42,460 bases of DNA, taken from the NCBI GenBank assembly GCA_021636625.1, contig JAJWLX010000024.1, positions 1 through 42,460 of the forward strand. Reading direction: 5' to 3'. Below the pieces are notes generated by a model that had not been told where the DNA came from, did no database searches, and saw nothing but the letters and a program-made list of their open reading frames with translations. A program made the translations under genes and the position numbers. Positions 23,678 through 31,189 of the stretch are shown here, in pieces. This DNA is from Prevotella sp. Its GTDB lineage: Bacteria > Bacteroidota > Bacteroidia > Bacteroidales > Bacteroidaceae. Position 1 is the stretch's first letter; every line of letters begins with the position of its first letter.

Positions 23678-25288
23678 CTAACATTGAACCGTCTGCGTCT
23701 CCGGCCAGTTCACCAGATACAGCATTTCCGTAGCTCGCGTAAAGGCGGTATAGAGCCAGTGGATATAATCGGGATTGAGCATATCATCCGTCATGTACCC
23801 CTGATCCACATACACATGTGCCCACTGTCCGCCCTGAGCCTTATGGCAGGTTACGGCGTATGCGAATTTCACCTGCAGGGCATTGAAGAACTGATCCTGT
23901 CGGATGGCCTTCATCCTATCTGCCTTGAGCGGAATATCCTGATAATCCTCTTCTATCTGATGGAAGAGCTGCTCCTGCTGTTCATGGGTCAGGGCAGGTG
24001 CCTCGCTCGTCAATGTATCCAGCAGCACCGTAGCTTCCAGCTCATAGTTGTCGTAATCGGGAAACTGGAGCAGCAACGTGGCAAAGCGGAAGCCATAGAG
24101 GTCAATGCGGCGGCGCACCTTCAACACTTTCGCCCGATCGCCATTCGCCAGAAAAGCAGGAATATCGTTACTTTGAACTTGGTTACTTTGAACTTGGAAC
24201 TTTGAACTTTGAACTGTATGATTACTTTGAACTTTGAGATTTGAACTTGGAACTTTAAGATTAGCTAAGCTATTGAATTGGCTTTCCCTTCGGCCGCCGA
24301 ACGCTGTTTCTTCACTCTTCACTCTTCGTTCTTCACTTAACTTCTTTCTCTCTTCTTCCATCCAGTAATAATTGTTCTTCACAATCATGAGGATGTCGCC
24401 CTGCGAGAGCTCTTCCTCCCTATCCAGCACCATATTGCGGATGCCCTGATTGAAGATGTTTGCACGCTTGTTGCTGCGGGTCACCACGATGGTATCGTCC
24501 AGACCTACATGGTGATAGCTGTCGGCTAGCGCCTCTATCAGTTCGGCTCCAGGCATCGGTTTGATGTCTGAATAGCCAGCGAAATGAATCTTCGGGAGTT
24601 GGGTGATGTCGTCGTGCGTAATCATCTGTCTGATCATCGTGGCATTATAGAGAATACCCGATTCCTCACTCTGTCGAAGCACCTCATTCAGGTCACATTC
24701 ATACACCTTCAGTCCATATCCCTCCAGCATCGCCGCATGCAGGGCTGGCGACTCCTCCTCGCCTACAGGAGGCAACTGCGCCTTGTCGCCTATCAGCAGC
24801 AAGCGGTCGTTACGTCCCTGATACACGAAATGTACCAGGTCGTCCAACAGGCATCCGCTTCCGAAGCTCATCCCTCCCAATCCCATATTGGCAATCATCG
24901 ACGCTTCATCTACCATGAAAAGCGTATCGGTATAGAGATTATCATTCAGATTAAACTGTCCCTCTACCCCCGAAAACGATTTTTCACGATAGATACGGCG
25001 ATGGATGGTATAGGCAGGCGAACCGCTGTTCAGCGAGAACACCTTCGCCGCCCTACCCGTAGGTGCCAGGAGCATCACCTTCTGGTGAATCTCCTTCAGG
25101 GTCCTGACGATGGCACCCGAGAGCGTCGTCTTACCCGTACCCGCACTACCACGCAGAATCATCACGGCGTGAGGATCTCTATCGGTAAGAAACTCAGCAA
25201 ACACCTCCAGGGCATGTGCCTGTTCCTGGGTTGGCGGAAAGCCAAATTGCTGCAATATCTTATATTTTAGCTCGTCTATTATCATCAA
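23678..25288 (-). CDS. RecD-like superfamily 1 helicase with a repeat-derived insertion
   Basis: 536 residues. ATP-driven DNA helicase of the RecD2/Pif1-like group: Walker A GSAGTGKTT (47-55), Walker B MVDEASMI (about 130-137), sensor region LIGDKAQLPPVG, and the C-terminal UvrD_C_2 signature VTCHKAQGGQW near residue 490. It lacks RecBCD partners, so it probably acts alone in repair or replication restart. Between the second RecA domain's start and the SH3-like part there is a stretch of about 60 residues (KKLSEERRVKSEE to QVQSNQVQSN) made of low-complexity repeats. On the DNA this is a mix of heptad tracts and a REP fragment (24168-24345), foreign to the family; the frame stays open. It probably forms a disordered surface loop. 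Confidence 0.88.
   Translation of the reverse strand: MMIIDELKYKILQQFGFPPTQEQAHALEVFAEFLTDRDPHAVMILRGSAGTGKTTLSGAIVRTLKEIHQKVMLLAPTGRAAKVFSLNSGSPAYTIHRRIYREKSFSGVEGQFNLNDNLYTDTLFMVDEASMIANMGLGGMSFGSGCLLDDLVHFVYQGRNDRLLLIGDKAQLPPVGEEESPALHAAMLEGYGLKVYECDLNEVLRQSEESGILYNATMIRQMITHDDITQLPKIHFAGYSDIKPMPGAELIEALADSYHHVGLDDTIVVTRSNKRANIFNQGIRNMVLDREEELSQGDILMIVKNNYYWMEEERKKLSEERRVKSEETAFGGRRESQFNSLANLKVPSSNLKVQSNHTVQSSKFQVQSNQVQSNDIPAFLANGDRAKVLKVRRRIDLYGFRFATLLLQFPDYDNYELEATVLLDTLTSEAPALTHEQQEQLFHQIEEDYQDIPLKADRMKAIRQDQFFNALQVKFAYAVTCHKAQGGQWAHVYVDQGYMTDDMLNPDYIHWLYTAFTRATEMLYLVNWPETQTVQC
24168..24345. repeat. Heptad and REP-fragment insertion inside the helicase gene
   Basis: Two 7-bp-periodic tracts, AACTTTG/AACTTGG type (24168-24262) and CTTCACT type (24309-24345), flank a segment with TTTCCCTTCGGCCG (24283-24296). 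That 14-mer is the inverse of 20723-20736 after potD, where it also follows a heptad tract. The whole stretch is read in frame as low-complexity protein. Confidence 0.7.
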
Positions 25289-25333
25289 TTTGTTATTTAT
25301 CCTTTAATAATTAATAATTTCAACACCAAATAT

Positions 25334-25364
25334 TTTGCGTTGTCTTCGTTTTGCATTATCTTTG
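25334..25364 (+). promoter_or_regulatory. Promoter of the pilin-like/DUF3822/rsmD genes
   Basis: TTTG at 25334-25337, 19 bp, TATCTTTG at 25357-25364. A second TATCTTTG at 25423-25430 is a repeat of the first, without a good -33 box at the right distance. The first box is embedded in TTATCTTTGCAGAAGATAA, a 7-bp-arm inverted repeat. Confidence 0.75.
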
Positions 25365-25446
25365 CAGAAGATAAGCTGCACTCGGCAATGTGAAAGCAAG
25401 CTTTCATTGCGCTCACTTGCATTATCTTTGCAGAAGATAAGCTGCA
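25351..25446 (+). repeat. Promoter-associated hairpin repeat, copy 2
   Basis: A perfect 30-bp direct repeat (25351-25380 and 25417-25446, period 66 bp) flanks a hairpin with arms GAAAGC and GCTTTC. The outer arms GCAATG and CATTGC extend the hairpin. The repeated part contains the -7 box TATCTTTG. The 50-bp core is 44/50 identical to copy 3. Confidence 0.85.
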
Positions 25447-25479
25447 GAAGCAGATGCAAAAGTACTAATACTTTTTGAA

Positions 25480-25968
25480 ATGAGAATGAAATTAAGAAAA
25501 ATAAACAATAATGCCATTCTGGGCGCCTGCGTCATTATCATGATGCTGCTTTGCGCTCTCAGTATCAGCCAGCCTCTCATCTTCGAGAAACAGATGGCGA
25601 GCCGCGAAGCTGAGGTAAAGGAGAAACTGATGCTCATCCGTTCTGCCGAAGAAAGATACAGGGCGAAGTACGGAGTCTATACCGGCGATTTTGCTGTCCT
25701 CATCAAGGCAAAGTATCTCAAGGCTGAGGATACCCTCATCCCTTATTCCGATGGCAGGAAATTCTCGCTCGCCGCCACTACCATCATCCATAAAAGCGGA
25801 AAGCAGATTCCGCTGATGGAATGCGGAGCCACCTACGAAGACTATCTCGATGGTCTCAACGAGGAGGCGATTCAACAGGTAACAGAAAAAGCTTCCGATG
25901 CCGGCAACTTCCCTGGATTAAAGATCGGAGACATCACCAAAGACAACGACAATGCAAGTAATTGGTAA
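25480..25968 (+). CDS. Pilin-like single-pass membrane protein, unknown function
   Basis: 162 residues. A basic start (MRMKLRKINNN) leads to one membrane helix (about 13-33), then a long helix and a compact beta part: KLMLIRSAEERYRAKYGVYTGDFAVLIKAKYL. That sequence recalls type II secretion pseudopilins (GspG/GspH-like), where an N-terminal helix is followed by ‘R.AeerYrakhGkYtddfdqL’. There is no type-III signal peptidase G-F motif, so it is not a classical prepilin. It overlaps the DUF3822 gene by 17 bp, which implies tight co-expression. A role in a pilus-like or envelope assembly is inference; I do not recognise a named family. Confidence 0.7.
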   Translation: MRMKLRKINNNAILGACVIIMMLLCALSISQPLIFEKQMASREAEVKEKLMLIRSAEERYRAKYGVYTGDFAVLIKAKYLKAEDTLIPYSDGRKFSLAATTIIHKSGKQIPLMECGATYEDYLDGLNEEAIQQVTEKASDAGNFPGLKIGDITKDNDNASNW

Positions 25969-26764
25969 AAAAAGAACACAGCAAGCACGACTCACCATCC
26001 GTGTGAGCAAGAATACACTCAGCTTCTCGGTTGTAGATCGTGAAGCCGAGCACCAGTTGATATACGAACCTTACACCGTGAAAAGCGGTGTATCGATAGC
26101 AGCCAACCTCAGGCAGGCTTTCGGCGAAAGCGAACTTCTGCAGCGCGGCTATCAGAAGGTGCGTGTCTATATCGATACGCCTATCCTGCTGGTACCTATC
26201 GAGGAATTCCACGAGGAAGACTTCACCGTGCTCTATCAGCATGCCTTCACGGGCAGCCACAGCGATGCTATTCTCTACAGGGTGCAGCCGAATCTGAATG
26301 TGGTGGCCGTTTTCCCGATCAACAAGGATCTGAAGATGGTGATAGAAGACAACTTCCAGGATGTGCGCTTCACTCCTATCATGCAGCCGATGTGGAACTA
26401 TCTGCACAAGCGCAGCTTCACGGGTATCTACCACAAGCTCTATGCGTATTTCCACGACAAGAAGGTGGACATCTTCTGTTTCGAGAAAAACAGATTCAAG
26501 TTCTACAATTCCTTCCAGGCTAATCATGCCAAGGATGCACTCTACTTCATCCTCTTCGTATGGAAGCAGTTGGGATTGCAGCAGATGCAGGATGAACTGC
26601 ATGTTTCGGGCGATATTCCGGATAAGGATTGGTTCCTCTACAATGCCAAGCTCTATGTCAAGAAGACCTTCCTCCTGAATCCGAGCGCCGAATTCAATCG
26701 TGCGCCCATCACGGAAATCAAGGGAATGCCGTTCGATCTGCTGACGCTCTACTTAAGCAAGTAG
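25952..26764 (+). CDS. DUF3822-family protein
   Basis: 270 residues, cytoplasmic by sequence. The N-terminal LTIRVSKNTLSFSVVDRE and later DKKVDIFCFEKNRFKFYNSF have the alternating strand pattern of actin-like (PilM/FtsA type) folds, and DUF3822 is a Bacteroidota family often found next to rsmD. No clear phosphate loop can be shown by eye. It overlaps the pilin-like gene by 17 bp and precedes rsmD by 64 bp. An actin-like protein coupled to a pilin-like membrane protein would parallel PilM with its inner-membrane partners, but that is only an analogy. Confidence 0.75.
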   Translation: MQVIGKKRTQQARLTIRVSKNTLSFSVVDREAEHQLIYEPYTVKSGVSIAANLRQAFGESELLQRGYQKVRVYIDTPILLVPIEEFHEEDFTVLYQHAFTGSHSDAILYRVQPNLNVVAVFPINKDLKMVIEDNFQDVRFTPIMQPMWNYLHKRSFTGIYHKLYAYFHDKKVDIFCFEKNRFKFYNSFQANHAKDALYFILFVWKQLGLQQMQDELHVSGDIPDKDWFLYNAKLYVKKTFLLNPSAEFNRAPITEIKGMPFDLLTLYLSK

Positions 26765-26820
26765 GAGTTGATAGTAAAAAGCTGATTTTAAAAATTGATA
26801 GTTAAAAGTTGATAGTTAAA
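26765..26820. repeat. 7/14-bp repeats in the DUF3822-rsmD linker
   Basis: GTTGATAGTTAAAA repeats with small changes fill the linker (GTTGATA, GTAAAAA, then TTGATAGTTAAAA and GTTGATAGTTAAAA at 26797-26822). It is the same word set as the gmd-fcl linker, in the opposite orientation. Confidence 0.65.
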
Positions 26821-26828
26821 AATTAATT

Positions 26829-27359
26829 ATGAGAATCATAACAGGACAATATAAGGGTCGCCACTTCGACATACCACGTTCGTTCAAGGCGCGACCAACT
26901 ACAGATTTCGCAAAGGAGAACATCTTTAATGTTTTGCAGAATTACATCGATTTCGAGGATGCCACAGCCCTCGACCTCTTTGCCGGCACAGGCAGCATCT
27001 CGCTGGAACTGGTATCCCGTGGATGCAGCAGAGTCATCAGCGTAGAGGCCGACCGCGACCATGCCAACTTCATCCGCGAATGTTTCAAGAAACTGGGCGA
27101 AGACAAGGATCTTCTGATTCGCGGCGATGTATTCCGCTTCTTGAGAACCTGCAAGCAGAAGTTCGATTTCATCTTTGCCGATCCGCCATACGCACTGGAG
27201 AAGCTCCCCGAGATTCCAGACCTCGTACTCAATGGTGACCTTCTCAACGAAGAGGGCATCTTCGTTTTCGAGCATGGCAAGAACTACGATTTCTCCGACC
27301 ATCCAAGATTCCTGGAGCATAGAAGTTACGGAAGCGTAAACTTCTCGATATTCAGATAA
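26829..27359 (+). CDS. rsmD: 16S rRNA (guanine-966-N2)-methyltransferase RsmD
   Basis: 176 residues, typical length. It methylates G966 of 16S rRNA in assembled 30S subunits using S-adenosylmethionine. The N-terminal MRIITGQYKGRHFDIP and the SAM-binding ALDLFAGTGSISLELVSRG motif are conserved, and the catalytic DPPY is in FADPPYAL. It follows DUF3822, a common gene order in Bacteroidota. After its stop lies REP-like copy B. Confidence 0.94.
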   Translation: MRIITGQYKGRHFDIPRSFKARPTTDFAKENIFNVLQNYIDFEDATALDLFAGTGSISLELVSRGCSRVISVEADRDHANFIRECFKKLGEDKDLLIRGDVFRFLRTCKQKFDFIFADPPYALEKLPEIPDLVLNGDLLNEEGIFVFEHGKNYDFSDHPRFLEHRSYGSVNFSIFR

Positions 27360-27378
27360 AACCAAGTGATTGTTTTAA

Positions 27379-27470
27379 AGCTTTTGCCCTTACGGGGCGA
27401 AAGGGAAAAATACAAGACTACCCAGGGCGATGGCCCTGGGCTAGGAGCTTCTGCCCTTTCAGGGCGTATT
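27379..27470. repeat. REP-like hairpins, copy B
   Basis: Contains GCCCTTACGGGGC (27386-27398), CCCAGGGCGATGGCCCTGGG (27421-27440) and GCCCTTTCAGGGC (27453-27465), three short hairpins. 27434-27459 matches 20740-20765 exactly in inverted orientation. It lies between convergent rsmD and cls and may help terminate both. Confidence 0.75.
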
Positions 27471-27487
27471 GGGAAAAGCAATAAAGG

Positions 27488-27539
27488 GCAGAAGCAAGAT
27501 TGCAACACACGCACTAAAGCAGAAGCAAGATTGCAACAC
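27488..27539. repeat. 21-bp direct repeat, period 31 bp
   Basis: The same 21 bases occur at 27488-27508 and 27519-27539 (begin GCAGAAGCAAG, end TTGCAACAC). They follow REP copy B and share the GGGCAGAAGC word with it. Confidence 0.75.
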
Positions 27540-27549
27540 CCTCCCTTTT

Positions 27550-28974
27550 TTACAGCAGCGGCGAAAGTAATCTTACAATACTCTCGAACAATCTTTTCAG
27601 GAACGGGCGCCTTACGAAATACGCCACATCATCCACCAGAATGCTGCTGGATTCATCCTTCAGATAAATCCGCTTGATTCTCTGCGCCATTTCCTCATCA
27701 TAGAAGAAGGCATTCGCCTCGAAATTATTCTCAAAACTACGGAAATCCACATTCGTGCTGCCCACGGTACAGAGGTTGTCATCGCTCACCAGCAACTTGC
27801 TGTGATTGAATCCACCCGTATAGAGATAAACCTTCACGCCAGCCTCTATCGCCTCCATCAGATAAGAACGCGAAGCCCACTCCACCATCCTGGCATCTGA
27901 ATGTCTAGGCATCAGCAGGCGGATATCCACTCCCGCCAGCGCCGCCGTGCGCATCGCAAAGAGCACAGGCTCCGTAGGCAGGAAATAAGGCGTCTCCATA
28001 TACACATACTTCTGCGCCTGAAGCAGAATGCGCACATATCCCTGCATGATATCAGGCCATGGAGCAATCGGACTGCTCGTTACTACCTGCACCAGACAAT
28101 TATTCCTGATTTTCGAATCCACCGGAGGATAATACTTTCGGTTTGACACCAAGGTGCGATCCACAAAATACCAGTCTATCAGGAAAGCACGCTGCAGGGC
28201 ATACACGCCTCCGCCCTCTATCCTCAGATGCGTATCGCGCCACTTCTGCTTCCCGGTGCCCTTCACATAGCGCTTGGCGATGTTCATGCCACCGATAAAT
28301 CCTACCCTGCCGTCTATCACGCATATCTTGCGGTGATTGCGGTAGTTCACCTTGCTGGTAAACGCCGGAAACCTTACCGGCATAAACGAATGCACATCGA
28401 TGCCCGCTTCCCTCATGCGCTCAAAGAAGGCATCCTTCACCTTCCAGCAGCCCACGTCATCGTATATCAGTCTGACTTCCACTCCCTGTTCCGCCTTGTC
28501 TATCAGCGCATCAGCCACCAGATAGCCCAGGGCATCATCCTCGAAGATGTAGGTATCGAGATGGATGTGATGCTGAGCCTTACCTATATTATATAATAAG
28601 GAGAAGATGAATTCATAACCATCAGTAAAGATATCCACCTGATTGTCCTTAAACGGGAATGCCCAGTTCTGATTAGTAAAGAGATTCATCAGCGGCTTGT
28701 TGTTGGCTGGGATATGCAGATTCTCCTGCTCGGCAAACTCCAGCATCGATCGCTTGGTCAACTGGTCCATGCTTCTATCGCTGATCAGCCGTTCCTTTCT
28801 CGTGTTCTGTCCGAAGAAGATGTAGAAGATGATTCCCACGAAAGGCATGAAAGCGAGCACAAGAATCCACGCCATCGTCTTGGCGGGCTGTCGGTTGTCC
28901 ATCAAGACGGTGATGATAGCGGGAATCATGATCGCCATATAAAGCAAGAGATAAATCCAATGAATATATATCAT
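27550..28974 (-). CDS. cls: Cardiolipin synthase (phospholipase D family)
   Basis: 474 residues from the ATG at 28974. The frame is open to 29022, but that would overlap dnaG and adds a basic stretch before the first helix. Two N-terminal membrane helices are followed by a two-HKD catalytic part: H214 in HRKICVIDGRVGFIGGMN and H391 in HSKLLVSDDNLCTVGSTNVD. It condenses two phosphatidylglycerol molecules (or PG with another phospholipid) to cardiolipin in the inner membrane. It starts 16 bp after the dnaG stop and is likely read from the dnaG promoter. Confidence 0.93.
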   Translation of the reverse strand: MIYIHWIYLLLYMAIMIPAIITVLMDNRQPAKTMAWILVLAFMPFVGIIFYIFFGQNTRKERLISDRSMDQLTKRSMLEFAEQENLHIPANNKPLMNLFTNQNWAFPFKDNQVDIFTDGYEFIFSLLYNIGKAQHHIHLDTYIFEDDALGYLVADALIDKAEQGVEVRLIYDDVGCWKVKDAFFERMREAGIDVHSFMPVRFPAFTSKVNYRNHRKICVIDGRVGFIGGMNIAKRYVKGTGKQKWRDTHLRIEGGGVYALQRAFLIDWYFVDRTLVSNRKYYPPVDSKIRNNCLVQVVTSSPIAPWPDIMQGYVRILLQAQKYVYMETPYFLPTEPVLFAMRTAALAGVDIRLLMPRHSDARMVEWASRSYLMEAIEAGVKVYLYTGGFNHSKLLVSDDNLCTVGSTNVDFRSFENNFEANAFFYDEEMAQRIKRIYLKDESSSILVDDVAYFVRRPFLKRLFESIVRLLSPLL

Positions 28975-28990
28975 ACCTTTCTTTTTTAAT

Positions 28991-30952
28991 CTAGTTGAAT
29001 ACCGAGTTGGTCTGGCTGGCAAGCAGCGAGTTCATCTTCTTCAGTTTCATAAACTCCTCCACCAGCTCCCTGTTCGAAGGATTTCTGGCAAACTCCTGCT
29101 GCACCTCTATCAATCGCTGTGCGATATAATGTGTGCGGAAGCTCAGCAGATCCTTGAAGACAAACTGGCGCAGCTTTTCAGCGTTCAGCTGCAGCTGCAG
29201 ACTTGCCGTAGAAACCTCCTGTTCTCCCGTCGGCAGACTGGCAATTCTACTCACCTCCGGATCCGGATGGTTGGCAAAATAGTTTTCCGCCACGAAGTTC
29301 TCATCCTCCAGATGCTCCAGCGTTTCCTGCAAGATTCTGTTATAAAGATCGTTATGAAATCTGAACTCATCGCCCGACATATCCAGATAGATATATTGTG
29401 CTATCGGCAGTTCTATATCGTTGCCCTCCACATCCTTCACCACGATATGCTTTTCTCCGTGGTGTATGATCAGCTTCACCAGCAGGTCCTCTACCTCCAG
29501 CAGCTTATCCAGCGGCGTCACGCCCCTCATGGCAGCCTGCATTCCCTGCTGTGGGGCAGTAGCCTTCGGATCTTTCAGTCCAGCCGCGCGCCGTTCAGCC
29601 TTCACCTGCTCGCTCATGCCGTTTCTCACAAAGTTGTTCAGCGCATTCACGATAATCGCCTCGTTCACGCCCAGCCGGTGGGCGCAGTCGGTGATATAAG
29701 AGGCTCGGGTAATCTGGTTCTTGATCTTCGAGATGCTCTCCACGATGCTGTTGATAGCCTGGCTTCTCTTCACCGGATCGGTCACGCCGTTCAGCGAGAG
29801 GTCGGTCTTAAACTGTATGAAGTCCTTCTGGTTTTCCTCTATGTATTTTCTGAAATCGGCAGCGGTATGGCTTCGGGCAAAGCTGTCAGGGTCGTTTCCA
29901 TCCGGCAGGAAGAGCACCTTCACGTTCATCTCCTCCTCCAGCAGCATATCGGTACCTCGCAGCGCCGCATGCACGCCCGCAGCATCGCCGTCGTAGAGCA
30001 ATACGATGTTGCTGGTGAATCGGTGGAGCAGTCTGATCTGATGGATGCTCAGCGCCGTACCCGAGTTGGCCACCACGTTTTCGATGCCGCACTGGTGCAT
30101 GGAGATTACATCCGTATATCCCTCCACCATATACACGCAGTCTTCCTTGGCGATGGCCTTCTTTGCCTGATACAGCCCGTAGAGTTCCCGCTCCTTGTGG
30201 TAGATGATACTGTCGGGCGAGTTCACGTATTTCTGGCTCACACCCTTGGTACGGGTATCCAGCACACGTCCGCCGAAAGCCACCACTTTTCCGCTCACAC
30301 TCAGCCACGGGAAGATGGCGCGGCCCGAGAATCGGTCCAGATACTTGTCCTGTCCGCTCTTGTTGCCCGCTTCCTCCTTATCTACCTTGAAGCAGAGACC
30401 GGTATCCACCAGATATTTCGGCTGATATCCTTTCTTCACCGCCTCGTCGAAGAGCGCCGTACGCTGGTTCAGGGCGAATCCCAGCTGGAATTTCCGGATG
30501 ATGTCGTCTCTGAATCCTCGGCTTCTGAAATACTGCATGCCGATGGCTCTTCCGTCCACATCATTCTGCAGGATGTCCTGGAAGTATTTCGCCGCCCATT
30601 CATTCACGATGAACATCGATTCGCGCTCGCTTTCCCGCTGCTTCTCCTCGTTGGTCATCTCGCGTTCCTGAATCTCGATATGGTATTTGTTAGCCAGCCA
30701 TCTCAGCGCATCAGGATAGGTCATCTGCTCCAGCTCCATCAGGAAGTTGATGGCATTGCCGCCCTTTCCGCAGGTAAAGCAGTGGCAGATGCCACGCGTA
30801 GGAGAAACGGAGAAGGATGGATGGGAATCGTTGTGGAAAGGACACAGACCGATGTAGTTGATGCCGCGCTTTTTGAGCGTGACAAATTCCGACACCACCT
30901 CTTCTATCTTGGTGGAGTCCATGATACGTGCTATCGTCGGTTTGTCTATCAT
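28991..30952 (-). CDS. dnaG: DNA primase
   Basis: 653 residues. It lays RNA primers for replication. The CHC2 zinc finger is complete (C37, H40, C58, C61). The catalytic core and TOPRIM domain follow, with VYMVEGYTDVISMHQ (catalytic Glu), ANSGTALS and LLYDGDAAG (metal-binding Asp residues). The C-terminal ~200 residues form the helical DnaB-binding part, variable as usual. It has a strong promoter that overlaps repeat copy 3 and is followed closely by cls. No rpsU or rpoD neighbours, unlike the enterobacterial macromolecular synthesis operon. Confidence 0.96.
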   Translation of the reverse strand: MIDKPTIARIMDSTKIEEVVSEFVTLKKRGINYIGLCPFHNDSHPSFSVSPTRGICHCFTCGKGGNAINFLMELEQMTYPDALRWLANKYHIEIQEREMTNEEKQRESERESMFIVNEWAAKYFQDILQNDVDGRAIGMQYFRSRGFRDDIIRKFQLGFALNQRTALFDEAVKKGYQPKYLVDTGLCFKVDKEEAGNKSGQDKYLDRFSGRAIFPWLSVSGKVVAFGGRVLDTRTKGVSQKYVNSPDSIIYHKERELYGLYQAKKAIAKEDCVYMVEGYTDVISMHQCGIENVVANSGTALSIHQIRLLHRFTSNIVLLYDGDAAGVHAALRGTDMLLEEEMNVKVLFLPDGNDPDSFARSHTAADFRKYIEENQKDFIQFKTDLSLNGVTDPVKRSQAINSIVESISKIKNQITRASYITDCAHRLGVNEAIIVNALNNFVRNGMSEQVKAERRAAGLKDPKATAPQQGMQAAMRGVTPLDKLLEVEDLLVKLIIHHGEKHIVVKDVEGNDIELPIAQYIYLDMSGDEFRFHNDLYNRILQETLEHLEDENFVAENYFANHPDPEVSRIASLPTGEQEVSTASLQLQLNAEKLRQFVFKDLLSFRTHYIAQRLIEVQQEFARNPSNRELVEEFMKLKKMNSLLASQTNSVFN

Positions 30953-30968
30953 TATTCTAATCCTCTTA

Positions 30969-31053
30969 TTTTTATGTGCAAAGAAAATGCAAACGAGCGC
31001 AAAGAAAGCTTGCTTTCAATTTGTCGAGTGCAGCTTTTTATGTGCAAAGATAC
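30969..31053 (-). repeat. Promoter-associated hairpin repeat, copy 3
   Basis: The 50-bp core (31035-30986, minus strand) is 44/50 identical to copy 2. It is flanked by a perfect 16-bp direct repeat at 30969-30984 and 31035-31050 (TTTTTATGTGCAAAGA on the plus strand), again with period 66 bp. The flanking repeat differs from that of copy 2 except for the TCTTTGC part of the promoter box. Confidence 0.85.
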
Positions 31054-31075
31054 GATAAATCTTTGAAAATGCAAA
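31045..31075 (-). promoter_or_regulatory. Promoter of dnaG
   Basis: On the minus strand TTTG (31075-31072), 19 bp, TATCTTTG (31052-31045). A partial second box (TTTCTTTG, 30986-30979) lies 66 bp downstream in the repeated flank. Confidence 0.8.
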
Positions 31076-31157
31076 GAGAAAGGCCCAGAAAAGCATAAAT
31101 GAAACATATAAAAAAGAAAACGTTACATCCGGCAAAGAAGATTCCAAAACCTTTTCC

Positions 31158-31165
31158 TACCTTTG
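31158..31165 (+). promoter_or_regulatory. -7 box of the GH115 gene
   Basis: TACCTTTG followed by CACC, 24 bp before the start codon. No clear -33 TTTG at 19-21 bp. Confidence 0.55.
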
Positions 31166-31189
31166 CACCCACAACAGCAATTATAATTT

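Noticed and set aside
29129..31066. 645-codon open frame on the plus strand across dnaG
   Set aside because: It is the antisense shadow of dnaG, which has all primase motifs; the plus-strand product has no recognisable domain.
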